A program made the translations under genes and the position numbers. The notes below the pieces were generated by a model that searched no databases, was not told the origin of the DNA, and was given only the letters and a program-made list of their open reading frames with translations. A DNA stretch of 64,000 nt from DASYAE01 sp036501535 (lineage in GTDB: Bacteria; Actinomycetota; Actinomycetes; Streptomycetales; Catenulisporaceae), in the NCBI GenBank assembly GCA_036501535.1, contig DASYAE010000209.1, positions 1-64,000 on the forward strand, in the 5' to 3' direction. Each line of letters begins with the position of its first letter. Within the stretch, counting starts at the first letter, position 1. This document shows positions 61,960 to 64,000 of the stretch, in pieces.

Positions 61960-62361
61960 ATGGCCGATCTGGAAGTGGCGCTGGTCGCGGCCGACCGCGA
62001 GGTGTGGTCCGGCCAGGCGTCCATCGTCGTGGCCAAGACGGTCGACGGCGACATCGGCATCAAGGCCGGGCACCAGCCGGTCATGTCCGTGCTGCAGACC
62101 TCGGTGGCCACCATCCGCACCGTGGACGAGGCCGGGCTGCCGGGCGAGAGCCTGACGGTCGCCCTGCACGGCGGGTTCATCTCGGTGGACTCCGACCGGG
62201 TCTCGCTGCTCGGCGAGGCCGTGGAGCTGTCCGACGAGATCGACGTGGCCCGGGCCGAGGACGCGCTGGCCCGGGCGCGGGCCGGCGAGTTCGGCGCCGA
62301 CTCCGAGGCGGCCGAGCAGCGGGCGCTGGTACGCCTGCGCGCGGCCGGGCGCGCGCAGTAA
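61960..62361 (+). CDS. atpC: ATP synthase subunit epsilon
   Basis: A 133-residue subunit that couples and regulates rotation. The N-terminal beta-sandwich has Asp-Gly-Asp-Ile-Gly-Ile-x-x-Gly-His-Gln-Pro. The C-terminal pair of helices (about residues 95-133) is short. GAAGGAG eight bases before ATG 61960. Confidence 0.94.
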   Translation: MADLEVALVAADREVWSGQASIVVAKTVDGDIGIKAGHQPVMSVLQTSVATIRTVDEAGLPGESLTVALHGGFISVDSDRVSLLGEAVELSDEIDVARAEDALARARAGEFGADSEAAEQRALVRLRAAGRAQ

Positions 62362-62471
62362 CACGGGAGAGATTGGCGAAGGCGATGTCGGTCAACGGAG
62401 CGCGGATGAGCAGAGGCGCGGCGCCGGCGGGCGCCGTGGTCGACGCCGTACGTCATCGGTGTCGGTGACCG

Positions 62472-63095
62472 ATGACGGCCGCGCTGACCGACCTGCTCGA
62501 GATCCTGGCCGTCCTCTGCCTTGCCTTCGTCTGCGCCATAGGGGTGCTGTTCGCCCGCCGGGTGACCATCCGCCGCCGCGGCGGGACCTTCGACTGCAGC
62601 CTGCGCCTGACCCCGCTGCCGGACGCCCCCAGAGGGCTGGCCCGGCAGGGTGAGGCGCGGGCTGCGGTGCGTTCCGGGGCGGGCGGCGCGGGACCGGCCG
62701 GGACCGGCGGCGGGGGCGGCGCCGAGGCGGAGAGCAGGATCGTCGCGCCGGCCGAGCGCGGCACCCGGGTCCCGTGGAGCGCTTCGGGCGTACGCGCCGG
62801 GCGCGGCTGGTCCTACGGCATAGCCCAGTACGAGAACGACCGGATCGACTGGTACCGGATCTTCTCCTACGCCTACCGGCCGGCGGCCGTGCTGACCCGC
62901 CGGGACCTCGAGGTGGTCTCCCGCCGCGAGGCCGTGGACGGCGAGGAGCTGGCGCTGTTCCCGGGCTGGACCATCGTGGAGTGCCGGTTCGGCTCCGGCC
63001 TGGTCGAGCTGGCCATGGCCCCGGACGCGCTGACCGGCTTCCTCTCCTGGCTCGAGGCGGCCCCGCCCGGCCAGGACGTCAACCGGGTGGCGTGA
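62472..63095 (+). CDS. DUF2550 family membrane protein
   Basis: A 207-residue protein with one N-terminal membrane helix (about residues 7-29) followed by basic residues and a DUF2550 domain. The Gly-Ala-rich insert (about 65-85) is species-specific. Conserved segments include Trp-Ser-Tyr-Gly-Ile-Ala and Asp-Arg-Ile-Asp-Trp-Tyr-Arg. It follows atpC throughout actinobacteria, but its role is unknown. Confidence 0.88.
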   Translation: MTAALTDLLEILAVLCLAFVCAIGVLFARRVTIRRRGGTFDCSLRLTPLPDAPRGLARQGEARAAVRSGAGGAGPAGTGGGGGAEAESRIVAPAERGTRVPWSASGVRAGRGWSYGIAQYENDRIDWYRIFSYAYRPAAVLTRRDLEVVSRREAVDGEELALFPGWTIVECRFGSGLVELAMAPDALTGFLSWLEAAPPGQDVNRVA

Positions 63096-63912
63096 GCACG
63101 TGGCGTGAGCGCAGGCCACCGCTCCGCCGCACGCACGAATATCAACCCTGATGTGAATGCAGGCGCGCGCGAGCGCGCCGGGGGACATCCGCGCCGCACG
63201 CGCATCGGCACGGATACGAACGATCCGGGACGCGTCCGGGGAGGGCCGACACCAGGCCCGACCGGAAACGTTTCCGGACCGCCTCCGCAGGGATTATCCG
63301 GATCCTGGTCGAGCGCGTCAATCCCCCCGTCCGCGGTCCCCGTCTGAGTGTGTCGCAGGATGCGTGGTCAGAGCCGCTGAGCAGAGCCTTCGCCGCCGGC
63401 GGAGGCGCGACCCCGGCGGCGCGCGGCCCGCACCGGCGGGAGCGAGCCTTGACACGCCCGAACCGCGGCAGTTCACTGAGCGCGTCCGAGGGCGCTCATC
63501 CAGCTCCAGCACCGACACCTGTTCGGCAGCTGCGACGGACGCCCACAGACCGGGAGCCGTGACGGCGCTCCGCCTCCCGTAACCGGTATGCCATGCCGAC
63601 GGTCAATCCGGCGGGCCGACATCCATGCGGTCCCCGCGCGTCCGGCTGCCGGTCCCTGTCCGACGACACCCTCGGCCGTGACCGCCGCGCTGTTCCGCGA
63701 CGGCGCCCCGGCCGGGCCAGCGCCCTGCGGCCGTGCCGTGCCCGGTCGCCCCGCCCCACCACGCAGTTCGTGTATTCCAGTTCGCATTCTCCACCGTCCG
63801 GTGGTCCCCTTCGGCCGCGCGGCGCGGATCATCCGCTCCCGGGACCGCGGTGACGCACGTGTCGCCGCGCCCGGGCACCGCCGCCGCGACCGGGAAAGGC
63901 AGAGCAGAAACC
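63096..63912. promoter_or_regulatory. Long intergenic region with LacI-type operator
   Basis: 817 bases without a supported gene; small frames here lack similarity. A direct repeat GTGGCGTGAGC occurs near 63095-63113. A perfect palindrome at 63262 is the only clear regulatory site. The last 60 bases include the leader of the secreted protein at 63913. Confidence 0.5.
63262..63277. promoter_or_regulatory. Perfect LacI-family operator palindrome
   Basis: CCGGAAAC is followed directly by GTTTCCGG, a perfect 16-bp palindrome with the central ACGT typical of LacI-family repressors of sugar and glycoside-hydrolase genes in actinomycetes. It lies about 640 bases before the next start codon, so its target gene is unclear. 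Confidence 0.7.
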
Positions 63913-64000
63913 ATGATCAGACCCAGAAGGCCGTCGCCCCGCGGGCGGCACGGAATCGGCGCCGTCGTCGCTGTGGCGGCCCTGGTGCTCGGCGGCACGT
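63913..64000 (+). CDS. Secreted protein, N-terminal fragment
   Basis: 29 codons before the right edge. The N-terminus is rich in Arg (Arg-Pro-Arg-Arg) and is followed by a hydrophobic stretch of Val, Ala and Leu, as in exported actinobacterial proteins. The mature part is outside the window. The LacI-type operator upstream hints at a carbohydrate-active enzyme, but that is only context. Confidence 0.55.
   Translation, partial: MIRPRRPSPRGRHGIGAVVAVAALVLGGT

Overview
The window is high-GC DNA from a filamentous actinomycete. Third codon positions are almost all G or C, GTG starts are common, and -10 boxes of the TAGGAT type sit directly in front of start codons. Gene order follows the Streptomyces/Catenulispora type: phoH-ybeY-CNNM/CBS, hrcA-dnaJ-rsmE, and WecA-like then atpI-atpBEFHAGDC. 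A chaplin-type surface protein, a class E sortase and TTA leucine codons suggest a sporulating, aerial-hypha-forming organism. Genus cannot be fixed from sequence alone; a Catenulispora/Actinospica-like or streptomycete relative is a reasonable guess.

Layout. 1-870 (minus): start of a secreted protein and a lipoprotein. 1316-12987: a tight/adherence (Tad, Flp) pilus locus with an SAF/CpaB-like protein, a TadZ-like protein, the TadA ATPase, TadB and TadC, a Flp pilin, three pseudopilin-like proteins and a giant membrane LysM/BTAD protein. 13126-21938: degV, comEA, a ComEC broken into two ORFs, oligopeptidase B and holA. 22134-24234: a band-7/coiled-coil protein, then rpsT on the other strand. 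24587-32182: lepA, hemW, DUF3097, hrcA behind a CIRCE operator, dnaJ, rsmE. 32224-38748: a small secreted protein, a HIT protein, phoH, ybeY, a CNNM/CBS membrane protein, a deaminase-like remnant and an LCP ligase; era is missing from its usual place. 38776-41503: a GDT1-type transporter, a small membrane protein and an acyl-ACP desaturase with a palindromic operator. 41662-43927: a cell-surface protein with five chaplin repeats followed by a class E sortase. 43953-52080: a Na+/H+ antiporter, a frameshifted heavy-metal-binding-domain gene, a secreted glycoside hydrolase with Fn3 and CBM2 modules, and copA-csoR. 52382-63095: a WecA-like transferase, the full F1Fo ATP synthase operon and DUF2550. 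63096-64000: a long intergenic region with a perfect LacI-type palindrome and the start of a secreted protein.

How the genes fit together. Three surface-building systems lie in the window: the Tad pilus, the chaplin/sortase pair, and the LCP ligase that attaches polymers to peptidoglycan. TTA codons occur in comEA, in the LysM/BTAD gene and at the 3' end of the first comEC ORF, so a bldA-like tRNA may tie several of them to development. The points most worth a second look are the five-repeat chaplin protein with its own sortase, the comEC break (an in-frame amber codon plus a tetranucleotide tract), a perfect 20-bp hairpin at the start of the LCP gene, tandem DnaA-box sequences before comEA, and well-formed operators at csoR, hrcA, the desaturase, the atp operon and the right edge.
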